Positions 46,349 to 54,762 of a stretch of DNA of 64,000 nt are shown here, piece by piece; within the stretch, counting starts at the first letter, position 1, and the number at the start of each line of letters is the position of its first letter. This DNA is from Paenibacillus sp. JJ-100 (lineage in GTDB: Bacteria; Bacillota; Bacilli; Paenibacillales; Paenibacillaceae). The stretch covers positions 124,001 through 188,000 of the forward strand of contig NZ_CAOJCM010000001.1 of NCBI RefSeq assembly GCF_948329825.1, given 5' to 3'. The notes beneath the pieces are model-generated. The model was not told where the DNA came from. It was given only the letters and a program-made list of their open reading frames with translations, and did no database searches. The position numbers and the translations under genes are program-made.

Positions 46349-46615
46349 TTGTTTTGTGTTGAATATGATTTACCGACAAATCGTGGACACGTTCTTGCAG
46401 AAAGCGATCATGGCGACCGATGGTCGGTGAACCCTGATGACGCATCCTTGCATAACATTTCCTTGGAAGATGAGATCCGTATGCTCCGAAGTAAGATGGA
46501 ACAGATTTTTCTGGAAGAGAAATCATTTACATCGGACATTGTCATTGAGATCAGCAGTTTGCTGGACTTGAAGATTAACGAATATATGAAGGCTAATCCA
46601 GTCAAACCCAAGTAA
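46349..46615 (+). CDS. Spo0E-like aspartyl-phosphate phosphatase
   Basis: The protein has 88 residues. The C-terminal half (LEDEIRMLRSKMEQIF, then EISSLLDLKINEYM) fits the Spo0E helical hairpin, with S-x-x-L-D as the core motif. Such proteins dephosphorylate Spo0A~P and delay sporulation. The N-terminal 35 residues are unrelated to the family. The start is TTG 46349 after GAGGAGGGG, which suggests low translation. A GAAAATATTTTC palindrome (46321-46332) abuts the ribosome binding site. Confidence 0.75.
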   Translation: MFCVEYDLPTNRGHVLAESDHGDRWSVNPDDASLHNISLEDEIRMLRSKMEQIFLEEKSFTSDIVIEISSLLDLKINEYMKANPVKPK

Positions 46616-46678
46616 TGAGATGTACCGTTGATAAATGCTGAATATTCGCTAGTGAATATCTAAATAACATAGTGAAGA

Positions 46679-46704
46679 AGGAGATCCGAAAGGATCTCTT
46701 TTTT
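46679..46704 (+). terminator. Terminator of the Spo0E-like gene
   Basis: GAGATCC-GAAA-GGATCTC is followed by a T-run. Confidence 0.9.
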
Positions 46705-46799
46705 GCTGCATGCATCTATGGGGCTTGTTGATAAGTGTTGTTTTTTTGCGTGGAACAATTGTGATATATTGGACTTAGGAGACTAAAGGGGGAACTGGA

Positions 46800-47351
46800 A
46801 TGAAGAGATTTTGGGGATTAGCCGCAATCATTTCATTAATCTTTGTATTAGCTGGGTGTGGCGGCAAAGACGGATTCACAGTGTTTATAATTGATAATCA
46901 AGGTAACCCATCCACTATTTCAGAGCAATTGCAAACCAATTTGCAGAAAAAGCTTGGGGAAGAGCCTAAAGTAGAAATCATTACAAGTGCGATGTATGAT
47001 GTGCAAAAAATAATGGTTGAATACGCTGCAGGCGAACACGACATCTTCATTTTGCCTGAAAATGATATGAAACAGTACGGTCAGAACGGATCGAATATTC
47101 CGCTAGACGATGTATTTGATGTGAAGAAATATGAGCGCGGTGTATTCGAAGGCTCGATCTTGGTTGAAGAAGGCAAGGGCGATGATGGCTCGGATATGAA
47201 AAAAGAAACCCGTCTGTACGGCATTCCGCTTGAGAGCATGCAAATGTTCAAGGATGTAAACTATGCCCCAAGCAATCTCTTCGCCACCATTCCATTATCT
47301 GCGGCCAATTCGGAAGAGTCGAAAAAAGTACTCAAAGCACTGACTGAGTAA
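46800..47351 (+). CDS. Lipoprotein of unknown function
   Basis: This 183-residue protein has a signal peptide with lipobox LAGC (Cys about residue 20). The mature part has an alpha/beta pattern (FTVFIIDNQGNPSTIS, KVEIITSAMYDVQKIMVEYAAGEHDIFILPENDM) similar to one lobe of a periplasmic binding protein. It is too short to be a full solute-binding protein. It lies 37 bases upstream of the CobU-like gene, so a link to corrinoid metabolism is possible but not shown. Confidence 0.75.
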   Translation: MKRFWGLAAIISLIFVLAGCGGKDGFTVFIIDNQGNPSTISEQLQTNLQKKLGEEPKVEIITSAMYDVQKIMVEYAAGEHDIFILPENDMKQYGQNGSNIPLDDVFDVKKYERGVFEGSILVEEGKGDDGSDMKKETRLYGIPLESMQMFKDVNYAPSNLFATIPLSAANSEESKKVLKALTE

Positions 47352-47388
47352 CCGCTATTTAGAAACAGGTAGGGAAGGAGGGAGCGGA

Positions 47389-47925
47389 TTGCTGATTATG
47401 GTCACGGGCGGCATAGGCAGTGGAAAGACGCGCTTTGCGCTAAAATACGCGGCTCAATTGACTAAGGAAGGTGTATATTTATCCACTGGTGATCATGATC
47501 CCGTTATTCCCGAATTGCCATCTGCTCACTACCGTGCTATTCAAGTCGGGAAGGGTTCTAAGCTCGCAGATGTTGTGATCCAGATTAACAGAGAATCGAA
47601 TCTGTTTCTGGCAGATCAGCGCATTTTGATTGTAGACAGTCTTACCTCTTGGATGGCAGCAAGCTTCAGGACGTCCGTAGATTTAGATCAACAACGTATG
47701 GAAACGCAACGTTTAATGGATGCGCTGCTGTCCTACCAGGGGAAAATACTTGTTATTACAAACGAGATGCACGCTAGTTTGAATCCGTCAGAAGAGGAAC
47801 GTATTTTTGCGGCGAGAATGGCTTCAGTTAACCGGATCTTGCAGACGCATGCAGAGAAGATGTTCATGTTGGTATCCGGTCTTGCGATGGATCTGAGAAG
47901 TTTGCAATTGCGTTATGAAGACTAA
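47389..47925 (+). CDS. CobU-like adenosylcobinamide kinase/guanylyltransferase family protein
   Basis: This 178-residue protein has P-loop VTGGIGSGKTRFAL, a Walker-B-like ILIVDSLTSWM, VITNEM in the place of the CobU VSNEVG motif, and the C-terminal FAARMASVNRILQ region of CobU. The guanylyl-acceptor His may be in SAHYRAIQVG, but the usual His-Arg-rich segment around it is poorly kept, so transferase activity is uncertain. It starts at TTG 47389 after AAGGAGGGAG. The cobalamin adenosyltransferase follows after 83 bases, which supports a corrinoid role. Confidence 0.7.
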   Translation: MLIMVTGGIGSGKTRFALKYAAQLTKEGVYLSTGDHDPVIPELPSAHYRAIQVGKGSKLADVVIQINRESNLFLADQRILIVDSLTSWMAASFRTSVDLDQQRMETQRLMDALLSYQGKILVITNEMHASLNPSEEERIFAARMASVNRILQTHAEKMFMLVSGLAMDLRSLQLRYED

Positions 47926-48008
47926 GGATAGACGAGGGTAACAAGGTCAGGTAAGATGATGCTTCAATATGATTGGTAAGGCATAAATATACAATTGGAG
48001 GGATTCGG

Positions 48009-48584
48009 ATGGGGATTTATACACGAACCGGTGACGAAGGTCAGACTTCAGTGATTGGAGGCCGGGTTATCAAGGATGATGACCGGGTTGAAGCTTATGG
48101 TACGATTGATGAATTGAATTGCTTTGTTGGTCAAGCCATTAGTCTAATTGATTCTGCCAATGGGGATTTCGCAGACCTGCGTGAACATCTGTTGGAAGTG
48201 CAACAGGAACTGTTCGACTGCGGATCTGATTTGGCTTTTGTACGGTTAAGTGAAACAAAATACAAAGTGCGCGATGAGATGGTCACACGTCTGGAGGAGT
48301 GGATTGATCAATACGATGCCGAGAACCCGAAAGTGGAACGTTTTATTATTCCTGGGGGAAGCCAGCTCTCATCAGCCCTGCACGTGTGCCGTACGGTGTG
48401 CCGCCGCGCAGAACGTCGTACCGTTACGCTTGGACAGCATACGGATATTAATCCGTCGGTGCGTCGGTATTTAAACCGTTTATCTGATTATTTCTTTGTT
48501 GTTGCACGGACAGCCAATGCGAGACAACAAGTTGCTGATATTGAATATGTGCGGAGCAAAAAAGTATTCCGCCGTAAAGAGTGA
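48009..48584 (+). CDS. PduO-type ATP:cob(I)alamin adenosyltransferase
   Basis: This enzyme attaches the adenosyl group to cobalamin, forming coenzyme B12. The 191-residue four-helix protein has the N-terminal ATP site YTRTGDEGQTSVIGG, the DRVEAYGTIDELN motif and the C-terminal RRYLNRLSDYFFVVAR helix with catalytic Arg and Asp. ATG 48009 follows TTGGAGGG. Its stop overlaps the rluA-type gene start (GTG) by 4 bases. Confidence 0.92.
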   Translation: MGIYTRTGDEGQTSVIGGRVIKDDDRVEAYGTIDELNCFVGQAISLIDSANGDFADLREHLLEVQQELFDCGSDLAFVRLSETKYKVRDEMVTRLEEWIDQYDAENPKVERFIIPGGSQLSSALHVCRTVCRRAERRTVTLGQHTDINPSVRRYLNRLSDYFFVVARTANARQQVADIEYVRSKKVFRRKE

Positions 48585-49573
48585 GCTTGTATTATGCGCC
48601 GATTACCTACAGAGTGACCGAAGCGGAGGACGGCTGGCTGTTGAAAACCGTGCTTCAGAAACGGCTGCAGGTTTCGCGTAAGCTGTTGTCTAAAATTAAG
48701 CTCACCGAGCAAGGGGTTATGCTTAATGGTGAACGGGTATACATCAGTGTGAAGGTGTGTACAGGGGATCTGGTGGAAGTTCGGATGGAGCAAGAAGAAT
48801 CAGATGATATTTTGCCAGAGGATATTCCGTTTACCGTGCTGTATGAAGACGAACATCTGCTGATTGTGAACAAAGATGCAGGAATTATCGTTCATCCCAC
48901 CCACGGACATTATACAGGTACTTTGGCGAATGGTGTGGTGCATTATTGGCAAAAGAAAGGCGAGAAGTTCCGCTTTCGGCCTATTCACCGATTAGATCAG
49001 GAAACTTCCGGCGTACTTGCCATTGCCAAAAATCCTTACGTGCATCAGCATGTGTCGGAGCAGATGATCGCGGGCACAGTGGATAAAAAATATATCGCGC
49101 TGGTGCACGGCAGCCCTGTTCCAGAACAGGGAGCAGTTGACGGCCCGATTGACCGTGATCCAGAAGAGCCGCATCGCCGCATTGTTACACCCGACGGGTA
49201 TGCGGCTAGAACGTTGTATACCACGCTGGCACGCTGGTCGGATGGAAGCGCTAGTGCGGTTAGTTTGAAGCTGGAGAGTGGGAGGACACATCAGATCCGG
49301 GTACATATGACATCCATTGGTTGTCCGTTGATTGGTGATCAGATGTATAAGACGTTACCTGTGCATAACGTAGATGAGCAGACAAGGGGTGTTCGAGAGG
49401 AACGGGATACATGGATAGCGCGTCAAGCGTTGCATGCATGCGAACTGAGATTTGAACACCCCATTCTTCGGGAACGCATGACGTTCCAAGCACCATTGCC
49501 GCCAGATATGGCAGCGCTGGAAAAGCGCTTGGATATTGAAGCAGCACCTAGAGAGACTGTGCAAAAAAGCTAA
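48581..49573 (+). CDS. RluA-family pseudouridine synthase
   Basis: The protein has 330 residues. An N-terminal S4-like RNA-binding fold (LQKRLQVSRKLLSKIKLTEQGVML type sequence) precedes the catalytic domain. The active-site motif is RPIHRLDQETSGVLAIAK with Asp as nucleophile, and RTHQIRVHMTSIGCPLIGDQMY is conserved. It modifies uridines in rRNA (RluD/RluA-like), but the target site cannot be assigned. It starts at GTG 48581, coupled to the upstream adenosyltransferase gene. Confidence 0.9.
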   Translation: MSLYYAPITYRVTEAEDGWLLKTVLQKRLQVSRKLLSKIKLTEQGVMLNGERVYISVKVCTGDLVEVRMEQEESDDILPEDIPFTVLYEDEHLLIVNKDAGIIVHPTHGHYTGTLANGVVHYWQKKGEKFRFRPIHRLDQETSGVLAIAKNPYVHQHVSEQMIAGTVDKKYIALVHGSPVPEQGAVDGPIDRDPEEPHRRIVTPDGYAARTLYTTLARWSDGSASAVSLKLESGRTHQIRVHMTSIGCPLIGDQMYKTLPVHNVDEQTRGVREERDTWIARQALHACELRFEHPILRERMTFQAPLPPDMAALEKRLDIEAAPRETVQKS

Positions 49574-49607
49574 TGGATAGGTGAAAAAAGCTGGAGATGT
49601 AATCAGG

Positions 49608-50171
49608 GTTGAAAAAGATCAGCGAGCAAAGCGTCTGAACAGCACGCCGCAGGCTAAAGAGCCTTTGGAACTTTGAGGTGTCCAGAGGTTGAAAAAGATC
49701 AGCGAGCAAAGCGTCTGAACAGCACGCCGCAGGCTAAAGAGCCTTTGGAACTTTGAGGTGTTCAAGGGTTGAAAAAGATCAGCGAGCGGAGCGTTCTGAA
49801 CAGCACGCCGCAGGCTAAAGAGCCTTTGGAACTTTGAGGTGTTCAAGGGTTGAAAAAGATCAGCGAGCGAAGCGTTCTGAACAGCACGCCGCAGGCTAAC
49901 GAGTCTTTAGTACTTTGAGTGTGTCCGGGGTTGAAAAAGATCAGCGAGCGAAGCGTTCTGAACAGCACGCCGCAGGCTAACGAGTCTTTAGTACTTTGAG
50001 TGTGTCCGGGGTTGAAAAAGATCAGCGAGCGAAGCGTTCTGAACAGCACGCCGCAGGCTAACGAGCCTTTGGAACTTTGAGGTGTCCAGAGGTTGAAAAA
50101 GATCAGCGAGCAAAGCGTCTGAACAGCACGCCGCAGGCTAACGAGTCTTTGGAACTTTGAGTATGTAATGT
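49608..50171. repeat. Seven tandem copies of an 80/81-bp intergenic repeat
   Basis: Units begin with GTTGAAAAAGATCAGCGAGC at 49608, 49688, 49768, 49849, 49930, 50011 and 50092. Copies 1, 2 and 7 lack one T (GCGTCTGAAC against GCGTTCTGAAC); in copies 1 and 2 this gives 80-bp units. Copies 4 and 5 are identical. A second variable block reads AAAGAGCCTTTGGAACTTTG or ACGAGTCTTTAGTACTTTG. There are no unique spacers, so it is not a CRISPR array. The reverse strand is open by chance through the 81-bp copies. Confidence 0.93.
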
Positions 50172-50174
50172 AAC

Positions 50175-50345
50175 GGCTTTAAGGTATTTTAAAGCCACAG
50201 GAAATGAGATGATGGCAAGATGGAGGGCGGTAAGCCCGCATCAGCCAAAAAAGAAAACTGCCGGGCGAGGGTATTGGGATGGAGCGACTTTTGGATTTGC
50301 GGAGCAAACCAAGGGAAGCGAGAGACCAAAACCCGAGCCCCTATG
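50175..50345. repeat. Hairpin-rich spacer after the tandem array
   Basis: GGCTTTAA pairs with TTAAAGCC (about 50174-50196). Further on, TTTGC-GGA-GCAAA sits in a wider imperfect palindrome (50283-50325), inside a segment that looks like a dispersed intergenic repeat. No coding sequence is convincing; an open frame from 50220 overlaps the next gene in another frame and lacks similarity. Confidence 0.45.
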
Positions 50346-50361
50346 ATAAGGAAGCGATCCC

Positions 50362-50727
50362 ATGACGAAACTAAAAGTATATCAATATGCCAAATGCGGC
50401 ACATGCCGCAAAGCTGTGAAATGGCTTGAAGCAAAGGGACATGAGCTGGAACTGATCCCTATTTTCGATACACCGCCTTCAAAAGAGGAATTAACCGAGC
50501 TGATTCAGAAGAGTGGACTCGAGATCAAAAAGTTTTTTAACACCAGCGGGGAAGTCTATAAGGAGCAAAAGCTCAAGGATAAGCTGCCCGGGATGTCGGC
50601 GGAGGAACAGATTGCGTTACTGGCTTCCAATGGCCGTCTCATCAAACGTCCAATCGTAACCGATGGAGAGAAAGTTACCGTGGGTTTTAAGGAAGATACG
50701 TATGAGCAGGAATGGAACAAAGCCTGA
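50362..50727 (+). CDS. ArsC/Spx-family thioredoxin-fold protein (YusI/YffB-like)
   Basis: This 121-residue protein has the N-terminal CGTC redox motif (YQYAKCGTCRKAVKWLE) and the ArsC-family RPIVTDGEKVTVGFKEDTYE region near the C-terminus. It lacks the features of true arsenate reductases, so a thiol-disulfide or regulatory role is likelier. GGAAG precedes the ATG. It is monocistronic. Confidence 0.85.
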   Translation: MTKLKVYQYAKCGTCRKAVKWLEAKGHELELIPIFDTPPSKEELTELIQKSGLEIKKFFNTSGEVYKEQKLKDKLPGMSAEEQIALLASNGRLIKRPIVTDGEKVTVGFKEDTYEQEWNKA

Positions 50728-50742
50728 CAAAGTACCAGAACG

Positions 50743-50776
50743 AAGCCTTGAATTGTTCAAAATTCAGGGCTTTTTT
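50743..50776 (+). terminator. Terminator
   Basis: AAGCC-TGAATT pairs with AATTCA-GGCTT and is followed by a T-run. Confidence 0.88.
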
Positions 50777-50902
50777 GGTCCGACGAAGGTTGGCGTAACT
50801 ATGCTATAATGATAGAATGAGTTTCGATATTTTATATACTATTGAAGTTGAATCCAGACATGGGTGTTCGACTTTCATAGATCAAGGAGAGAACAATTTC
50901 AA

Positions 50903-51796
50903 GTGAATCAACGTAATGAACCTACTTTGTTACTGGTAGACGGTATGGCAGTGTTGTTCCGTGCATTTTATGCGACATCTGCGAGCGGATATATCAGACG
51001 GACAAAGGCAGGGCTTCCAACCAACGCAGTCTATGGATTTATCCGTTATTTCTGGGATGCGGTTCAGACATTTGCACCAAGTCACGTAATCTGCTGTTGG
51101 GATATGGGGGGCAAAACGTTTCGTGGTGAAGAGTACGCAGCTTACAAGGGTAATCGATCCGAAGCACCGGATGATCTCATTCCCCAGTTTGCTCTGATCC
51201 GTGAAGTGATGGATAGTCTGAACATTCCGAATATTGGTGCTGAGGGATTTGAAGCCGACGATTGTATCGGAACTCTCGCCAAGTACTACACCGAAGAGAC
51301 TGATGTGAATGTGATGGTGCTGACGGGTGATCATGATATGCTTCAGCTGATCAATGATCGTACAAGTATCATTATTATGAAAAAAGGCCACGGCAACTAC
51401 ATGGTGTATAATCCGGAAACATTGATGGCCGAGAAACAGCTAACCCCTCGTCAGATCATCGACATGAAGGGTCTGATGGGAGATGCCAGTGATAATTATC
51501 CTGGGGTACGAGGCATTGGTGAGAAGACTGCTTTGAAGCTTGTGCAGGAGTATGGCTCGATTGAAGGGATATTAAGCAATCTGGAAAAACTTACTCCATC
51601 AGTACGTAAAAAAATTGAGAGTGATCTCGATATGCTGCATCTGTCGCGCAAACTGGCAGAGATTCATTGTGCCGTTCCGGTTGCTTGCAAGCTGGAAGGT
51701 TGTGAATTACGTCTGGATCCCGATATGGTGATGGACAAGTTTGAACAACTTGAGATGAAGAGTCTAGGCTCTTGGATGGGAGTGGCAACTGGGTGA
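50903..51796 (+). CDS. 5'-3' exonuclease (YpcP-like, Pol I N-domain homologue)
   Basis: This 297-residue stand-alone FEN/5'-3' exonuclease has metal ligands in LLLVDGMAVLFRAF, EGFEADDCIGTLA and VLTGDHDMLQL, and the helix-hairpin-helix MGDASDNYPGVRGIGEKTA. It would remove RNA primers and flaps in parallel with DNA polymerase I. GTG 50903 gives a length matching B. subtilis YpcP; AAGGAG lies 13 bases upstream, a loose spacing. Its stop overlaps the GTG of the next gene. Confidence 0.9.
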   Translation: MNQRNEPTLLLVDGMAVLFRAFYATSASGYIRRTKAGLPTNAVYGFIRYFWDAVQTFAPSHVICCWDMGGKTFRGEEYAAYKGNRSEAPDDLIPQFALIREVMDSLNIPNIGAEGFEADDCIGTLAKYYTEETDVNVMVLTGDHDMLQLINDRTSIIIMKKGHGNYMVYNPETLMAEKQLTPRQIIDMKGLMGDASDNYPGVRGIGEKTALKLVQEYGSIEGILSNLEKLTPSVRKKIESDLDMLHLSRKLAEIHCAVPVACKLEGCELRLDPDMVMDKFEQLEMKSLGSWMGVATG

Positions 51797-52911
51797 GTAG
51801 CAATATGACAGCGAATAGATCAAATAAAAAGTGGTGGACTGGGGCGCTGGCCCTCGTCCTTGCATTACCGGTATTACTATCGGGTGCGGTGGGTTCTCCG
51901 CAAAAGGTTGATGCAAAAGGAGCAATTACTACAAAGGTACAGAAAGTAAAAGCAGCAGGACGCAGTTTTACGGTTCAGACCGTTTCCATCCCCAAAGGGA
52001 CACCGGTAACGGTAGGTCTTGCGAAGAAGCAGGTTGGTCAAACAGCAACATTGCCATCCATTGTAAAAGCATATGGCGCACAAGCAGCAATTAACGGAGC
52101 TTTTTTTGAAGCATATCAAGGTGCACCTGATCCCTACGGCATGTTAATAGCAAATGGAAAAGTAATACATATAGGAAGATATGGTACATCCATCGGCTTC
52201 AAAGCAGATGGATCCGTTCTAATGGATTCACTTCAAGTGAGTTTGACAGGGAAAGTAACTGATCTAAATGGAAAATCACGCAGCTGGTATGCAACATTTG
52301 TTAACCGGACACCTTCTGCAGATGCTAGTATCACCATGCTCTATACCCCTGAACGTGGAGCTAACGTAGGTTTTAAAGGAGGTACAGCGGTGGTGATCGA
52401 AAAAGGGATCGTCACTAAAAAAGTCCCTAACACCAATGTAACTATCCCCAAAAATGGATCGGTCCTTATCTTCACAGGCAAGGAGAAGTCTACATCAGAT
52501 CGTTTCACTGTAGGCTCTACTGTAGAGATGAATTACAGATATACGAATGCAGCGGGTCAAGAAATTCCTTGGCAGGATGTTGTGACGGCTGTAGGTGCTG
52601 GTCCACGTCTGGTGAAAGACGGCAAGATATCCGTGAATCCCGCAAGTGAAGGGTTTAAAGATCCCAAGATTTTGAATTCATCCGGAGCGAGAAGCGGAAT
52701 TGCGATTATGGGCGATGGTTCAATTATGCTTGCTACCGTTTCTGGTGCTACAATGAAAGAATGGGCAGCCGTGATGCAGAAGCTGGGGGCCAAACAGGCG
52801 ATGAATCTGGATGGCGGTGCGTCTTCAGGTATGTATGCGGGCGGCAAGATGCTGACTTCTCCAGGCAGGTTGTTAAGTAATACGCTCGTATTTGGCGGTT
52901 CTATTCGATAA
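51793..52911 (+). CDS. Secreted phosphodiester glycosidase (NAGPA/DUF2233) family protein
   Basis: This protein of about 372 residues has a signal peptide (KKWWTGALALVLALPVLLSGAVGS) cleaved near an Ala-Lys site. It carries the NAGPA domain with AAINGAFFEAYQGAPDPYGMLI, GARSGIAIMGDGSIMLATV and the catalytic-loop NLDGGASSGMY. Such enzymes cut GlcNAc-phosphodiester bonds, and bacterial members probably act on wall polymers. The start may be GTG 51793 (overlapping the exonuclease stop) or ATG 51805. Overlap suggests co-transcription rather than a shared function. Confidence 0.83.
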   Translation: MSSNMTANRSNKKWWTGALALVLALPVLLSGAVGSPQKVDAKGAITTKVQKVKAAGRSFTVQTVSIPKGTPVTVGLAKKQVGQTATLPSIVKAYGAQAAINGAFFEAYQGAPDPYGMLIANGKVIHIGRYGTSIGFKADGSVLMDSLQVSLTGKVTDLNGKSRSWYATFVNRTPSADASITMLYTPERGANVGFKGGTAVVIEKGIVTKKVPNTNVTIPKNGSVLIFTGKEKSTSDRFTVGSTVEMNYRYTNAAGQEIPWQDVVTAVGAGPRLVKDGKISVNPASEGFKDPKILNSSGARSGIAIMGDGSIMLATVSGATMKEWAAVMQKLGAKQAMNLDGGASSGMYAGGKMLTSPGRLLSNTLVFGGSIR

Positions 52912-52940
52912 AAAGTGATTGCAGGAGGTATGGAGTAACC

Positions 52941-53627
52941 ATGAAACTTATACCTAATCCAATTCCAGAAGAGGTTAATGCGGCTATTCTGGCCATTAAT
53001 GTAGGGCAGCCGCAACTACTGCCTGGTCAGAAGCAAGAAGTATGGAGTAGTATCGTGAAGCAACCTGTCGCTGTCCCGGTCTTTCTTTCGTTTACTGGAC
53101 TGACCGGAGATGCTCAGGCGGATCTGGTGAACCATGGGGGGCCTGACAAAGCTCTGTGTGTCTATGATTATAGCCGTTACGAAGCAATAGAGCAGCAGAT
53201 GAGTCGAAAGTTGCAATGGGGAGCTTTCGGTGAGAATCTAACCGTTGCAGGTTGTACTGAAGAAACCGTGCGCATTGGTGATGTTTTTGAATTCGGCGAC
53301 GCGCAGGTACAAGTCAGTCAACCAAGACAGCCATGTTTTAAACTGAGTGCAAGGTATAATTACAAGGCGCTTCCTCTTTATTTTCAGGAAAGTGGACATA
53401 CCGGTTTTTATTTTCGAGTACTAAAAGAGGGAGAGGTCGGGCCTGCATCACGTTTCAGAAAGATTCGCACCGATGATTCATCGATGACGATTCTGGAAGC
53501 GAATCGAATTATGTATCAGGAGAAACAGAATGTGGAAGGAATGCGGGCTTTGTTAGCACTTCCTGCCCTTGCGGACAGCTGGAGACAGACATTACTGAAA
53601 CGACTGAATAAACTCGAGAGCAACTAA
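52941..53627 (+). CDS. MOSC-domain protein (YiiM-like)
   Basis: This 228-residue protein has the MOSC core (LTGDAQADLVNHGGPDKALCVYD, WGAFGENLTVAG) and the conserved Cys in VSQPRQPCFKL, which binds sulfur or molybdenum cofactor in this family. A C-terminal helical extension follows (EANRIMYQEKQNVEGMRALL). GGAGG precedes the ATG. YiiM-type proteins can reduce N-hydroxylated bases, but activity here is inferred. Confidence 0.87.
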   Translation: MKLIPNPIPEEVNAAILAINVGQPQLLPGQKQEVWSSIVKQPVAVPVFLSFTGLTGDAQADLVNHGGPDKALCVYDYSRYEAIEQQMSRKLQWGAFGENLTVAGCTEETVRIGDVFEFGDAQVQVSQPRQPCFKLSARYNYKALPLYFQESGHTGFYFRVLKEGEVGPASRFRKIRTDDSSMTILEANRIMYQEKQNVEGMRALLALPALADSWRQTLLKRLNKLESN

Positions 53628-53702
53628 GCTATTTCGCATATCCTACATTTTCTGAAGTCAGTAGAGATTCTTATTTTATTTCAACATAGGAGTGATTACA
53701 AC

Positions 53703-54581
53703 GTGGCAGTTTTAGGTGCGATTGAAGCAGGTGGTACGAAATTTGTATGTGGTATTGGAACAGAACATGGTGAGGTTTTGGAACGGATCAGCTTTCCAAC
53801 AACTACACCAGAAGAGACGATGGCTCAGGTGATCTCTTTTTTTGAAGGCAAAGGCATTGAAGCGTTGGGTGTAGGTACATTCGGTCCGATTGATCCGATT
53901 GAGGGTAGCCCGACTTATGGTTACATTACGACAACACCGAAACCACATTGGGGACAGTACAACATGATTGGCAAGCTTAAGGAACACTTTGATGTACCTA
54001 TGACGTTTGATACCGATGTGAATGGTGCTGCCTTGGGTGAAGCTACCTGGGGAGCTGCCAAGGGGCTGGATAGTTGTCTATATATAACCGTAGGTACAGG
54101 CATTGGTGCTGGAGCTGTAGTTGGCGGAAAAATGGTTCATGGATTGTCTCATCCGGAGATGGGCCATATCATGGTACGTAGACATCCAGAAGATACCTAC
54201 GAAGGATTTTGCCCGTATCATGGGGACTGCCTCGAAGGACTCGCAGCAGGACCTGCTATTAACAAGCGTTGGGAGAAGCCTGCTTATGAACTGCCGGCTG
54301 ACCACAAAGCCTGGGAGATTGAAGCGCATTATCTCGCACACGCATTGATGAATTATGTATTGATTCTGTCTCCTCAGAAAATTGTGATGGGTGGAGGCGT
54401 AATGAAGCAAGAGCATCTGTTCCCGATGGTTCGCCGCAAATTGCAAGAACTGCTGGCAGAATATGTTCAGCATCCGTCCCTTCAATCCGAGATGGATCAG
54501 TACGTAGTTTCACCAGGCCTTGGGGATAATGCAGGATTGTGTGGTTCGTTAGCGTTAGCGAAATTGGCCTTGACCAAATAA
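53703..54581 (+). CDS. ROK-family fructokinase
   Basis: This 292-residue sugar kinase has the ATP-phosphate motif GAIEAGGTKFVCGIG, a catalytic Asp in TFDTDVNGAALGEA, GTGIGAGAVVGG and the zinc site HPEMGHIMVRRHPED...FCPYHGDCLEG typical of ROK fructokinases. It phosphorylates fructose, and perhaps mannose, at C6. GTG 53703 follows AGGAGTG. No sugar transporter adjoins it. Confidence 0.88.
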   Translation: MAVLGAIEAGGTKFVCGIGTEHGEVLERISFPTTTPEETMAQVISFFEGKGIEALGVGTFGPIDPIEGSPTYGYITTTPKPHWGQYNMIGKLKEHFDVPMTFDTDVNGAALGEATWGAAKGLDSCLYITVGTGIGAGAVVGGKMVHGLSHPEMGHIMVRRHPEDTYEGFCPYHGDCLEGLAAGPAINKRWEKPAYELPADHKAWEIEAHYLAHALMNYVLILSPQKIVMGGGVMKQEHLFPMVRRKLQELLAEYVQHPSLQSEMDQYVVSPGLGDNAGLCGSLALAKLALTK

Positions 54582-54590
54582 AGACGCCCA

Positions 54591-54618
54591 TTGACGGATT
54601 TTACCATTGTGGTATAAT
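54591..54618 (+). promoter_or_regulatory. SigA-type promoter of the HRDC leader
   Basis: TTGACG (54591-54596) and TATAAT (54613-54618) are 16 bases apart, immediately after the ROK gene stop. The predicted start is near 54625. Confidence 0.75.
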
Positions 54619-54648
54619 ACATCCAACAGCATAGTACGGTTAATGAGG

Positions 54649-54693
54649 AAGCACCTCTCTTGCAATGATATTTGCAGGAGGGGTGCTTTTTTT
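54649..54693 (+). terminator. Leader terminator between promoter and HRDC gene
   Basis: AAGCACC-TCT-TTGCAA pairs with TTTGCA-GGA-GGGTGCTT, followed by seven T residues. It is 31 bases after the -10 element, so transcripts would be about 70 bases unless read through. GGTTAATGA (54638-54646) can pair with TCATTAGCC (54724-54732) across it. Confidence 0.8.
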
Positions 54694-54762
54694 GTGCGAT
54701 CTGGAGACAGGAAGTACCTTGGTTCATTAGCCAGCTGTAACGTTATAAGGAGGGGAACAGCG

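Noticed and set aside
49619..50049. Reverse frames through the tandem repeats
   Set aside because: They arise because 81 is a multiple of three; the frame breaks at the 80-bp copies and has no ribosome binding site.
49608..50171. CRISPR array
   Set aside because: The units are contiguous 80/81-bp repeats with no unique spacers and no cas genes.
50362..50727. True arsenate reductase
   Set aside because: The CGTC motif and sequence resemble the YusI/YffB branch, and no ars genes adjoin it.
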